DNA of 64,000 nucleotides, taken from contig NZ_FOCZ01000017.1 of assembly GCF_900110245.1 (NCBI RefSeq), positions 1 through 64,000 of the forward strand, written 5' to 3'. Under the pieces are notes generated by a model. That model made no database searches. It had not been told where the DNA came from and worked only from the letters and a program-made list of their open reading frames with translations. Origin of the DNA: Niastella yeongjuensis (GTDB lineage Bacteria; Bacteroidota; Bacteroidia; Chitinophagales; Chitinophagaceae). A program made the translations under genes and the position numbers. Below are positions 44,574 to 53,311 of this stretch, piece by piece (within the stretch, counting starts at the first letter, position 1; every line of letters starts with the position of its first letter).

Positions 44574-45017
44574 TTAGAAAGTTAATGATTGAGGTTTCTG
44601 TGCAGCATGCTCGTGTTGGTCGCCGGCATACACAAATAATTTCTTATACATTTTGCGGCCAAGGCGATTCTTAGGCAACATACCTTTTACAGCTCTTTCT
44701 ACTACTAACTCCGGACGACGGCGCAGCAGTTCGCGGGCTGTTTCAGATTTTTGACCACCGGGGTAACCTGAGAAGGTCAGGTATTCTTTATCTTCAGTTT
44801 TGTTACCGGTGAATTTTACTTTCTCGGCATTGATAACGATAATGTAGTCTCCGCAATCAACATGTGGCGTATAGTACGGCTTATTCTTACCACGAAGAAT
44901 AGCAGCAATTTTCGCGCACATGCGTCCCACGGTTTGATTGGTACCGTCTACAACATACCAGTTGCGTTTTACGGTAGCCGCATTCGCATGTTGGGTAGTG
45001 AAATGTAGTTTACTCAT
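44574..45017 (-). CDS. rplM: 50S ribosomal protein L13
   Basis: A 147-residue L13 protein: [20 protein letters not shown] (about 21-40), [20 protein letters not shown] (about 41-60) and the conserved [19 protein letters not shown] (about 110-128). It is the first gene of the ribosomal operon rplM-rpsI-rpsB-tsf. A promoter and a leader of about 100 nt with a stem-loop lie upstream, which suggests feedback control by a ribosomal protein. Confidence 0.97.
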   Translation of the reverse strand: MSKLHFTTQHANAATVKRNWYVVDGTNQTVGRMCAKIAAILRGKNKPYYTPHVDCGDYIIVINAEKVKFTGNKTEDKEYLTFSGYPGGQKSETARELLRRRPELVVERAVKGMLPKNRLGRKMYKKLFVYAGDQHEHAAQKPQSLTF

Positions 45018-45117
45018 TTTTTAAAAACTTTTGACTGAATTGACTTCAGCCGGTTAAGAAATAAACAGCAACGCCATCCCGCTTGCTGTTTCCGCTTTTA
45101 ATCAGGTAACTAAAAAC
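45018..45117 (-). ncRNA. Candidate L13 mRNA leader (ribosomal-protein autoregulation)
   Basis: The transcribed leader holds a perfect 9-bp stem (AAACAGCAA with TTGCTGTTT, 45,063-45,091, 11-nt loop). An L13 leader class has been described for Bacteroidia; whether this one fits that model needs a covariance search. Confidence 0.45.
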
Positions 45118-45123
45118 GGGTCG

Positions 45124-45154
45124 CAAAGATAGACCGTTGAACCGGGTACAACAA
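45124..45154 (-). promoter_or_regulatory. Promoter of the rplM operon
   Basis: On the minus strand TATCTTTG (45,124-45,131) is preceded by two TTG boxes at 17 and 20 nt, fitting a Bacteroidota primary-sigma promoter. The gap from 45,155 to 45,415 shows no further clear signal. Confidence 0.65.
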
Positions 45155-45415
45155 GAAAAAAGAAGACAATTTTTTTATCACAGCTTTGTAATTAATTGAT
45201 TTTCAATAAATATTTTGACATATATTTTTTCTTCCTCCCTAATAACCGCATACAGCGGGCATTTTAGGGCAGCTATTTGAGGGAAATCAGCGGTTCTTAA
45301 TGGTTCCGGGGCGAAGCCTGGGTTCCGGCGACCGAGTTCAAGGTTTTTAGGGTATGTTCTTACACCCGGACAACAGCCAGCCGCAAAATGCGTTCATGCA
45401 CCCAAATCCCTTCTT

Positions 45416-46882
45416 ATGCTGACAAAGAAAAACGGAATTGCCATTTCGCTGTTTAGCCTGACCCTGATAGCGGCCGCCTGTTCACCCCCGCGGCGGGTTG
45501 GCGGCGGCTCTTACTATAACAATGAGCTGGCAAACATGAGCACAGCCAACATAGCGACCGTAGAAGAAAACCCCTTCATAAAAACCATCGATTCCGCCAC
45601 TTCCACCTTTTCCATCGACGCCGATGGCGCTTCTTACACCCTTACCAGAAGAAAATTAAACGGGTATGCTGACTTTAATTACAAAGGCCTGCGCACGGAA
45701 GAAATGGTGAACTATTTCACTTACAACTATGAAGACCCCGCAGATGACGCACCTATTGGCGTGAATGGCGAAGTAAGCACCTGTCCCTGGAACACGGCCC
45801 ATAAGCTTATTCGGATAGGCATAAAAGGTAAGTCTATCCCCAAAGAACAATACCCCCTGGCTAATTTTGTGTTGCTGATTGATGTGTCGGGCTCTATGGC
45901 CTCAGATGATAAACTGTCTCTGCTGAAAAACGGATTCACCAAATTTGTAAATCACATGCGCCCCCAGGACCGCATCGCAATCGTTACGTACTCGGGGTAT
46001 CAATCCCTGGCACTGGAATCAACCCCGGGCACGGAAAAAGTTAAAATAATTAAAGCCATCAATAAACTGGGCTCTGCCGGTGGCACCAATGGTTCAGGCG
46101 GCATCACCCTCGCATACCAGATAGCCAGACAAAATTTTATACCCAATGGAAACAACCGGGTTATCATGGGCACCGATGGCGATTTCAACGTAGGCATTAC
46201 CTCCATGGATGAAGTAATTAAACTGGTGACGGACCAGCGTGAAAATGGAATTTTTCTAACTACCCTGGGCGTAGGCATCGACAACATCAATGATGCCATG
46301 CTCGAGCAACTTGCCAATAAAGGAAACGGCAATTACGAATACCTCGATAACCATGACGAATTAAATAAAGTATTTGTCAACGATTATAGCAAGTTCTTAA
46401 CAGTAGCCAAGGATGTAAAAGTTCAGGTAACATTCAATAAAGAAGTGGTTGAAAATTATCGCCTGATCGGTTACGAAAACCGCGTAATGGAAAGCAAACA
46501 ATTCAATAATGACCAGGCCGATGCCGGTGAAATTGGGGCCGGACAAACCATTACCGCTATCTATGAAATAGAACCCAAAAAAAATGCCGCGGTTAGCACT
46601 GCGCCAACCTTCACCATCCATTTCCGTTATAAAAAACCGGAAGCAGCCGTAAGTATTCCCCTCGACCTGGATATTTTTGATGCAGGGCACAGCTTTGAAT
46701 CAAGCAGCGAAAACATGCGTTTTGCTGCATCAGTAGCTGCATTGGGACTGTATCTGAGAGATTCCCGCTATAAAGGAAGTATGACGCTTGAGCAAATCAA
46801 AAGCTGGTCGGCCGGCGCTGTTAGCTTCGATCCCAATGGTTACCGCGCCCAACATTTGGAGTTATTGAAGATTGTGAAATAA
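45416..46882 (+). CDS. YfbK-type von Willebrand factor A domain lipoprotein
   Basis: A 488-residue exported protein. The signal peptide ends in a lipobox (LIAAAC, Cys about residue 22). Domains: N-terminal vWF-associated domain (about 55-140; STFSIDADGASYTLTRR, RTEEMVNYFTYNY), a VWA domain (about 148-325) with a complete MIDAS (DVSGSMAS, GGTNG, GTDGDFNVG), and a C-terminal DUF3520-type domain (about 330-485). Related YfbK proteins bind metal-dependent ligands at the cell envelope, function poorly known. Many genomes carry such genes near ECF sigma factors, but none is adjacent here. A terminator follows. Confidence 0.92.
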   Translation: MLTKKNGIAISLFSLTLIAAACSPPRRVGGGSYYNNELANMSTANIATVEENPFIKTIDSATSTFSIDADGASYTLTRRKLNGYADFNYKGLRTEEMVNYFTYNYEDPADDAPIGVNGEVSTCPWNTAHKLIRIGIKGKSIPKEQYPLANFVLLIDVSGSMASDDKLSLLKNGFTKFVNHMRPQDRIAIVTYSGYQSLALESTPGTEKVKIIKAINKLGSAGGTNGSGGITLAYQIARQNFIPNGNNRVIMGTDGDFNVGITSMDEVIKLVTDQRENGIFLTTLGVGIDNINDAMLEQLANKGNGNYEYLDNHDELNKVFVNDYSKFLTVAKDVKVQVTFNKEVVENYRLIGYENRVMESKQFNNDQADAGEIGAGQTITAIYEIEPKKNAAVSTAPTFTIHFRYKKPEAAVSIPLDLDIFDAGHSFESSSENMRFAASVAALGLYLRDSRYKGSMTLEQIKSWSAGAVSFDPNGYRAQHLELLKIVK

Positions 46883-46908
46883 CGTTTGCTGTTGTATATA
46901 ACATTCAG

Positions 46909-46950
46909 AATAGCCATCCGCATTCCAGTGGGTGGCTATTGTTTTTTCTT
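46909..46950 (+). terminator. Rho-independent terminator
   Basis: AATAGCCATCC pairs with GGGTGGCTATT (G-T pair included), loop about 9 nt, followed by a T-rich run. Confidence 0.8.
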
Positions 46951-47384
46951 TTTTAACGGTATTGGGGTTCGACTTCTTTGTTATTGCCTGTTTCTTTTTG
47001 GGAGTAGCCTTCTTTTTGGACTGTTTAACTTCTCTTCCAGCCTCCCATGTACATCTCCGTAAGGGAAGATACGAAAAATTCTTTCAAATTTCCTGCTTTA
47101 GCCCCACCCTTTATAGCGACATTATAGCGACCTTATAGCGATATGTTGCCTCTAGGCATCCTCTAGGGTACCTCTGTGCTTTCTCTGCTCTGCCCAGCAC
47201 CTTTACTGCAATTATACTCCATCGTTTATGTTCAGATACTTCTCAGGCAATGCTGCTCGCTTTAGGGCCACAATGGGGCTACTCGTGGTTTTCCGCCGCC
47301 GAGGAGGGAATGGGGTAGAATTGAGGGAGAAAAGTGAGGAAAAGAGGAGGCAGGAGCCTACCTTGAACAGGATCAAAACACAAA
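46951..47384. other. Intergenic region, no gene seen
   Basis: No supported coding frame. It contains the 11-bp-period repeats (47,111-47,167) and a purine-rich stretch near 47,320-47,360. The base composition is mixed. Confidence 0.45.
47111..47167. repeat. Direct repeats with 11-bp period
   Basis: TTATAGCGA occurs at 47,111-47,119, 47,122-47,130 and 47,133-47,141, and TCTAGG at 47,151-47,156 and 47,162-47,167. The common period of 11 bp places the copies on one face of the helix. Possible protein-binding sites; no protein is indicated. Confidence 0.6.
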
Positions 47385-47425
47385 CACAACATTTTTGTTG
47401 TGTTGTATAAATTTCATACCTTTAA
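47385..47425 (+). promoter_or_regulatory. Promoter with overlapping palindrome, DUF6932/Xre operon
   Basis: TTTG, 19 nt, TACCTTTA (about 47,395-47,425) is close to the Bacteroidota consensus. A 7-bp inverted repeat (ACACAAC and GTTGTGT, 6-nt spacer, about 47,385-47,404) covers the -33 element. Repression by the Xre protein of the operon is a reasonable inference. Positions may be off by one or two bases. Confidence 0.55.
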
Positions 47426-47521
47426 TTACACTATCAATACATTATCATCCCATGAGTATGAAAATTATTAACCAGCCCTACAATACGAGATGTTTTGTAG
47501 GCACATTAAATCTATTGCTTT

Positions 47522-47956
47522 ATGAGCCTGAGTTTCAACTCAAACGGACATTTACACAAGACCGTCGAATTAACTCTGGAAGAATTTGAACAACATTTTG
47601 GAACGAATGAATGGAGAAAACAAAAGATCAGGAATGCGTTGACACTTTTTGAAATCCTCGGTGCCTGCGGTTGCACTACCGTTTTTATTGGGGGCAGTTT
47701 TATTAGTACCAAGATAAATCCCAATGACATCGATCTGTGTTTTGACCTGCAAAACATAGATTATGACAAACTGGAACAGGTATTTCCTGATTTTTTTGAT
47801 CACAATAAGATTGGGGAAATACACAGAAATTTAAAATGTCACGTTTTGTATTTTGATAAAACCAATCATCAATTTCTGCATATGTTAGAAAAAGATAAAG
47901 ACGGTTATCCAAAGGGACTGGTCAAAATAAACCTTAAAGATATTTTCTATGATTAA
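47522..47956 (+). CDS. DUF6932 nucleotidyltransferase-like protein, putative toxin
   Basis: A 144-residue protein that I recognise as DUF6932-like: LTLEEFEQHFGTNEWRKQKI (about 17-36), CTTVFIGGSFISTKINPNDI (about 51-70), and the end FLHMLEKDKDGYPKGLVKIN. The GGS plus DID pattern (GSF, 11 residues, NDIDL) matches the active-site signature of MNT-type nucleotidyltransferases, with two Asp spaced by one residue. Its end overlaps the start of an Xre gene by 8 nt. The pairing resembles toxin-antitoxin modules of the nucleotidyltransferase type, in which the enzyme modifies tRNA or the partner. Toxicity here is inferred, not shown. Confidence 0.7.
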   Translation: MSLSFNSNGHLHKTVELTLEEFEQHFGTNEWRKQKIRNALTLFEILGACGCTTVFIGGSFISTKINPNDIDLCFDLQNIDYDKLEQVFPDFFDHNKIGEIHRNLKCHVLYFDKTNHQFLHMLEKDKDGYPKGLVKINLKDIFYD

Positions 47957-48413
47957 AAATGAAAAGCAATATAAAATCTCGAAAAAGCTGTTGAGTGAAA
48001 TCAATGAGAATATTGCCAATCTGAAAAAAGACACCACCCAACATCCATTAAAAATAAAAATGATGTTGGCGTCTGCACTCAATATGCAAAAAGAGGTGGA
48101 GCAGGATATCCTGCTATACGAAACGCTGAAAACAGACACAATCCAAATTTTGAAAGAACGCCTGTTTGTCGATTTACCCTCTCTGCTCATCGAATACAAA
48201 ATTAAATCAGGCTTAACCCAAAAAGAGTTTGCCGCACAACTGGGCATTAAAGAACAACAATTACAACGGTACGAAGCCGATAACTTCAGAAGTGTTACCT
48301 TTAAAAACCTGATCCGTTTTCTTGATGCCGTGGGCCTTGAAATTACCATCAAAGAAACCCGGATGACCAGGACCAACAAACACAAATCCAGAAAAAAACA
48401 ATCGCCCAAATAA
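47949..48413 (+). CDS. Xre-type helix-turn-helix protein, putative antitoxin
   Basis: A 154-residue protein. The N-terminal about 75 residues are helical (LKKDTTQHPLKIKMMLASAL). The C-terminal half contains an Xre HTH (about 85-140) with YKIKSGLTQKEFAAQLGIKE then QQLQRYEA. It overlaps the DUF6932 gene by 8 nt, indicating translational coupling. The long N-terminal extension could bind the partner protein. The promoter palindrome near 47,385 is a plausible operator. The tail is Lys-rich. Confidence 0.8.
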   Translation: MIKNEKQYKISKKLLSEINENIANLKKDTTQHPLKIKMMLASALNMQKEVEQDILLYETLKTDTIQILKERLFVDLPSLLIEYKIKSGLTQKEFAAQLGIKEQQLQRYEADNFRSVTFKNLIRFLDAVGLEITIKETRMTRTNKHKSRKKQSPK

Positions 48414-48415
48414 TC

Positions 48416-49018
48416 ATGTCCATCCACTTACTCGGTCGCAACACATTTGGTGATGTTGCCAATACCGGAAACCTGATGCCTATCGAAGAAGCTCATCAAT
48501 TACTCAACGAATGGGTACCCAATGACCGCCTGCGCCTGCATATGAAACAGGTTGCCGCCGTTATGAAAGCCTGGGCCATAGAAAAAGAACAGGCCGATGA
48601 ACTCACCGCCCGCAAATGGGAACTGGCCGGTCTGCTCCACGATGCCGACTGGGAAAAATACCCCGATGATCATTGCCGGGTAATTGTGGAAGAACTGGAA
48701 CGCCGGAACATCGACCCTGAAGTGATCCATTGCATTGCCTCCCACGGCCCGCAGTATTTTGGAGTTGAACCTAACAACATCATGGATAAAATGATCTATG
48801 TGTTTGATGAGCTGTCCGGATTTATACATGCCTCAGCCCTTATTCGCCCCACCAAATACGACGGCATGGATGTAAAGAGCATATTAAAGAAACTAAAAAC
48901 ACCTTCCTTCGCCGCACAGGTAAACCGCGACGATATTACGGACGCCATTGCGCGAATAAATACGCCACTCGAAGACATTATACAGTTCATCATCGATCAT
49001 CAAAAAGACGTGCAATAA
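48416..49018 (+). CDS. HD-domain phosphohydrolase
   Basis: A 200-residue protein with an HD fold: RLHMKQVAAVMKAWA (about 40-54, first His), LLHDADWEKYPDDH (about 73-86, the HD metal pair), IHCIASHGP (about 103-111) and the later Asp in YVFDELSGFI. Close relatives are HDIG proteins of unknown substrate. The start is 2 nt after the Xre stop, so it may be cotranscribed with the DUF6932/Xre pair. The next gene starts 7 nt after it. Confidence 0.88.
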   Translation: MSIHLLGRNTFGDVANTGNLMPIEEAHQLLNEWVPNDRLRLHMKQVAAVMKAWAIEKEQADELTARKWELAGLLHDADWEKYPDDHCRVIVEELERRNIDPEVIHCIASHGPQYFGVEPNNIMDKMIYVFDELSGFIHASALIRPTKYDGMDVKSILKKLKTPSFAAQVNRDDITDAIARINTPLEDIIQFIIDHQKDVQ

Positions 49019-49025
49019 GCGGCCT

Positions 49026-49955
49026 ATGAAAAAATGGCTATTGGTCCCGGCTTTTATTATTGTTGCAGCGTTTGCAGGTATTTATCTTTTTATCCCCGCC
49101 CGCCTCGACATTGTACAGGTTACGCCCATCAATTGTACCGTTCCCGGCGCTTACAGAAATATGGCCACGGCAGACAAATGGAAAAACTGGTGGCCCGGAT
49201 CCTCATGGAGCAGTAACAGCTTCCTGTTTCAGGACGGCCGGTATGCGATCACAAAAAAGCTGTTAAACACCCTTGAGATAGGCATCCTTCACAACAAATC
49301 GTCTATTAAAAGTACACTTTACCTGGTACCTGCAGGCGGAGATTCCACAACCCTGCAATGGACCTGCACCTATCCTACTTCGCTTAACCCTGTTACGCGT
49401 ATCCAACATTACAGACAGGCCATAAACCTAAAAAGCAATATGGCTGCCTTGTTGAACCACTTCAAGTCCTTTGCTGAGAAAATAGAGAACATTTACGGTA
49501 TTACCATCCAGGAAACTGTTTTTAAAGATTCATTCCTGATCAGCACTAAAAAATACCTGGCGGGTTATCCGTCTGTTGAGGAGATATATTCACTCATCGG
49601 TGACTTAAAAAAATACAGTGCGGCGCAAGAGGCCAAACAAACCGGTATCGCCATTCTGAATATAACGCCGTTAAGTCCTTTTGGCTATCAGCTAATGGTA
49701 GCGTTGCCCATCAACAAACCCATCGCTGCCAACGGACGTTTTTTCAATCAGCGTATTCCCCTGAACCACTTTTGGGTTACAAGGGTGCATGGGGGCGATG
49801 CCACTGTTAAAGAGGCATTGTACCAATTTCAACTATACATCCAGGACCACCACAGAACGCTGATGGCCCTTCCTTTTCAACAGCTTATTACCGACAGAAG
49901 CATAGAGCCCGATACCACCCGCTGGATCACCGATGTGTACGTACCGCTATTTTGA
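49026..49955 (+). CDS. Membrane-anchored protein with SRPBCC-like and GyrI-like domains
   Basis: A 309-residue protein with an N-terminal membrane segment (about residues 4-26), an SRPBCC/polyketide-cyclase-like domain (about 30-150; RNMATADKWKNWWPG is typical of such Bacteroidota proteins) and a C-terminal effector-binding domain of the GyrI/AraC type (about 155-305; GGDATVKEALYQFQLYIQ, ending EPDTTRWITDVYVPL). These domains bind small hydrophobic ligands; the ligand is unknown. It follows the HD gene by 7 nt. Its last 9 nt overlap the end of the convergent FG-GAP gene. Confidence 0.78.
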   Translation: MKKWLLVPAFIIVAAFAGIYLFIPARLDIVQVTPINCTVPGAYRNMATADKWKNWWPGSSWSSNSFLFQDGRYAITKKLLNTLEIGILHNKSSIKSTLYLVPAGGDSTTLQWTCTYPTSLNPVTRIQHYRQAINLKSNMAALLNHFKSFAEKIENIYGITIQETVFKDSFLISTKKYLAGYPSVEEIYSLIGDLKKYSAAQEAKQTGIAILNITPLSPFGYQLMVALPINKPIAANGRFFNQRIPLNHFWVTRVHGGDATVKEALYQFQLYIQDHHRTLMALPFQQLITDRSIEPDTTRWITDVYVPLF

Positions 49956-52900
49956 AAACCGGATCACCATTACACTGTCGTTATTGCGGGCAAGTACCCA
50001 TGCTTCCTTTTGGGAGATGTTTATTTTTTGTATCCGCCGAACCTGTCCTTTTATCGGCAGCCCATTGGCACTTTCTACTTCAAACCGGTCATTACCCTTG
50101 TTAATTAAAATGGTTCCCCAATCCGCATCATACCGGCCCATTTCCACATTGTTCTCATAATAATTGCCACCCAGTAACAGATCGGGCAGGCTGTCGTTAT
50201 TGGCGTTTACAACGGCGGCATCGCGGTAACTTGTCAATTGTGCCTCCCAGGGCAGCGCCTGTGTGGTGAATTGCATATGGCCATCATTGATCAAAATGGC
50301 ATTATAAAAGTAGTTGGCGGTTAATACTTCAGCCGCATTCAGTTTATCGGCCGGAAAAAGATCTTTCAACCGTGCCTTCGCAAAGTCTTCGGCATATAAA
50401 AAGTTCTTCTTCAAAACAGGCATTTGTTTTTCCAGTTCCGATTTATTGGCAAACGGTATTTCTTTTCCCTGTACATAATAGGTTAACACCTGTTCCTTTT
50501 TACCGTTGTCATCAAAATCATTGTAGTATAACCGAACAGGCTCTTTATCCGAAGCCTTCAGGCGGCTGTTCAAACCCAGATTGCCTGCTACCAGGTCAAT
50601 ATCACCATCGTTATCGATGTCGCAGGGCAAAACAAAATTCCACCAGCCTTTTTTATCAGTAAGCGCTTTTCGGGTAAACTGGCCATTGTTATTTATCCAG
50701 GCGTCTATGCCACCCCATTCAAATGAACAGATGAGATCCTGATCGCCGTCTTTATCCAAATCGAACCAAACGGCGCGGGTTACAAAACCCGCCTCGCCCA
50801 GGTCTTTAGTACGTGCCGATGTAACATCTTTGAATTTGCCGGTGCCATCGTTTTGTAATAGATAGGAATGGGGTATTTGTCCATATGCCCAGGGCATGGC
50901 CCGGCCGCCAATAAACAGGTCAACAAAACCATCTTTATTAAAATCACAGGGCACTATGCACGAAAGGGTTTCATACAATCCGGTGAATGCATTGGGCAGC
51001 CTGGTGAATTGTCCCTTGCCATCATTCAGGTAAACGCGGGGCTGCAGGTGTTCATCGTTACCATAAAATTCGTTCCCGCCACTGGCTACTACCAGGTCAG
51101 GAAAGCCATCGTTGTTCACATCTGTAATGCAGGCATCCACATCTTCATAGGTGCTGTCGTTATCCAGACCGGGCTGCCGGGTCCGGTAAAAGGTACCGCC
51201 GGTCTTTTGCAAATACACGGCACCCTTTTCCCATTTGGCGGCGCCGAGGTAAACATCCTGCAAGCCATCATTATTTATATCAGCCACTGCCAGGGCAGGG
51301 CCTTCGGTAGAGATCATATGTGGGATCAGCGGCTCGCGATCAAAATCTGCAAAATGATTTTCTTTATGCAGGTAATCCAACCGCACGCTGTCGGTTATGT
51401 TGGTAATATGCGTTGTTGGGTTCTTTTTATAGGATGTTATGGTCTTGTAATCGAATGCCGGCAGCCCCTTTTGCCAGGTTAATACCTGTTGCCCTTTATT
51501 TGTAGATAGGTTGATGCGTTGATAGGTATTATCGGGCCAGACCAAAAATGTCGAATCGGGTTTTATTTTGTCGAGACCAATATGCATAGGTATTTCCATG
51601 GCCGACATAAACCCATGCACGGCCTGCTTTTCGTACAGGTATAATTGATTGTTGCCGAATAATACCACCTTGGCTCCAATTCCATTGACGTTACCAGCAG
51701 GGCCTTTTAGTTTGAGATCAACATAAGCCTTGTCGTGCTTGTCGTTGCTTTTGTTCTCATACAACATTACCGGGTCGTTGATGTTGTTCACTACCACGTC
51801 CAGATCGCCATCATTGTCCAGGTCCGCATAAATAGCGCCATTTGAAAAGGTGGGTTTATCATCTGCTACCTGTTGTTCCAGATCGGCAAAGGCGAGGTTA
51901 CCGGTATTTTTGAAGAACTTGTTGGGAATTTTTATCTGGGGGAATTTATCCGTAAGGGCGAGGTCTTTTTCGTCGCTCTTATTGGTGCGTAGCTTATTTT
52001 GAATTTCTTCGTTGCCGATATAATTGATGAAATCTATATCGTTCATGCGCTTGGGGATACCATTGGACACGAACAGGTCTTTCATGCCGTCGTTATCAAA
52101 ATCCATCCACAAGGCTGCCCAGCTCCAGTCGGTAGCAGCTATACCACTATACAAGCCGACTTCACTGAATGTACCATTTCGATCGTTCAACTGCAGGTTA
52201 TTACGCGTGTACTGATAGTTATACCCAATCCTTATTTTTTCGTTGTACAGGTCATACGCATCCTCGCCCAGTGATCTTTTTAATATGTAGGGGTCAGCAG
52301 GCAACATGTCCATGGAAATGATCTCTGAATACCCATCGTTATTTACATCCGCAATATCAACGCCCATGCTGTATTGACTGGTATGCATCATACACCTGCC
52401 CAGGTCTTCTTTAAATGTGCCATTGTGCTGATTGATGTACAGGTAATCGTTCTCGTGAAAATCATTGCCTATATACACATCAGGGTACCCGTCCAGGTTG
52501 ATGTCGCTCACCGCAATACCCAGCCCATACCCAATGACGGTGCTGTTAATGCCGCATGTTTTTGTTACCTCAGTAAATTTGGGCGCCCCATCAACCCCGG
52601 CATCATTGCGGAATAAGCGGTCGCCCGAGAGGGTTTCATACGTACCCACAAATTCTTTGCGGGGCCGGAAATTACTGATGGCATGAACGGAATGGTTCAG
52701 CAAATACAGGTCCAGGTCGCCGTCCATATCGTAATCGAGAAAAGCAGCCTGGGTACTGAACCCGCTGAAGTCAACCCCCAGTTCCTTTGCTTTATCGACA
52801 TATTGCGGCACACCATTTTTATCGATTCCCGTACAGATCAAAAACTGGTTATGGCTTTTCAATGGACCATAATTGCCTACGCGGCAGATATAAATATCCA

Positions 52901-53294
52901 GCAGGCCATCGTTGTTTATATCTGCAACGGAAACCCCTGTGCTCCAGCCATGGTCTTGCGGAATACCGGCTTCTTTTGTTACTTCCTTAAAATGAAGCTT
53001 TCCGGTATTTACGAATAGTTTATTCTGCTCCATGTTCGAGGCAAAAAACAGGTCCACCAATCCATCATTATTAAAATCACCGGCACCAACACCTGCGCCA
53101 TTATAGTAGTACATGTAGTGAAAAATATTAAACGAATCGCTGGGCGTAAGGGTATTGGTAAAATGGAGTCCGGTACTGCTTTCATCGAGCAACTCAAACA
53201 ACGGAGGTTGTTTATTTCCCCTGTTGCATGCAAAAAAAACAGGTATGCATACCATCATCAAACAAAAGCCTGCCCATTGTTTACTACTGATCAT
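49947..53294 (-). CDS. FG-GAP/VCBS-repeat lipoprotein with ASPIC/UnbV domain (CRTAC1-like), copy 2
   Basis: An 1115-residue surface or periplasmic lipoprotein (signal peptide, lipobox VFFAC). The body is an integrin-alpha-like propeller array with many calcium-binding motifs of the form DxNxDGxxD (DFNNDGLVD, DINNDGLLD, DLDNDGDLD, DFNKDGFVD). An ASPIC/UnbV-type segment lies near residues 530-600 (NGIGAKVVLF, then HIGL and VWPDN). It is the last gene of the SusC-SusD-FG-GAP-FG-GAP run, 18 nt after its paralogue. Such proteins accompany SusCD pairs in Chitinophagaceae and may help bind the substrate; direct evidence is lacking. Confidence 0.9.
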   Translation of the reverse strand: MISSKQWAGFCLMMVCIPVFFACNRGNKQPPLFELLDESSTGLHFTNTLTPSDSFNIFHYMYYYNGAGVGAGDFNNDGLVDLFFASNMEQNKLFVNTGKLHFKEVTKEAGIPQDHGWSTGVSVADINNDGLLDIYICRVGNYGPLKSHNQFLICTGIDKNGVPQYVDKAKELGVDFSGFSTQAAFLDYDMDGDLDLYLLNHSVHAISNFRPRKEFVGTYETLSGDRLFRNDAGVDGAPKFTEVTKTCGINSTVIGYGLGIAVSDINLDGYPDVYIGNDFHENDYLYINQHNGTFKEDLGRCMMHTSQYSMGVDIADVNNDGYSEIISMDMLPADPYILKRSLGEDAYDLYNEKIRIGYNYQYTRNNLQLNDRNGTFSEVGLYSGIAATDWSWAALWMDFDNDGMKDLFVSNGIPKRMNDIDFINYIGNEEIQNKLRTNKSDEKDLALTDKFPQIKIPNKFFKNTGNLAFADLEQQVADDKPTFSNGAIYADLDNDGDLDVVVNNINDPVMLYENKSNDKHDKAYVDLKLKGPAGNVNGIGAKVVLFGNNQLYLYEKQAVHGFMSAMEIPMHIGLDKIKPDSTFLVWPDNTYQRINLSTNKGQQVLTWQKGLPAFDYKTITSYKKNPTTHITNITDSVRLDYLHKENHFADFDREPLIPHMISTEGPALAVADINNDGLQDVYLGAAKWEKGAVYLQKTGGTFYRTRQPGLDNDSTYEDVDACITDVNNDGFPDLVVASGGNEFYGNDEHLQPRVYLNDGKGQFTRLPNAFTGLYETLSCIVPCDFNKDGFVDLFIGGRAMPWAYGQIPHSYLLQNDGTGKFKDVTSARTKDLGEAGFVTRAVWFDLDKDGDQDLICSFEWGGIDAWINNNGQFTRKALTDKKGWWNFVLPCDIDNDGDIDLVAGNLGLNSRLKASDKEPVRLYYNDFDDNGKKEQVLTYYVQGKEIPFANKSELEKQMPVLKKNFLYAEDFAKARLKDLFPADKLNAAEVLTANYFYNAILINDGHMQFTTQALPWEAQLTSYRDAAVVNANNDSLPDLLLGGNYYENNVEMGRYDADWGTILINKGNDRFEVESANGLPIKGQVRRIQKINISQKEAWVLARNNDSVMVIRFSK

Positions 53295-53311
53295 AACTTA
53301 CAATTCGCTGT

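Noticed and set aside
46932-47138. 68-codon plus-strand frame after the VWA gene
   Set aside because: It begins within the terminator hairpin and is hydrophobic because of the T-rich sequence; it runs into the 11-bp repeats.
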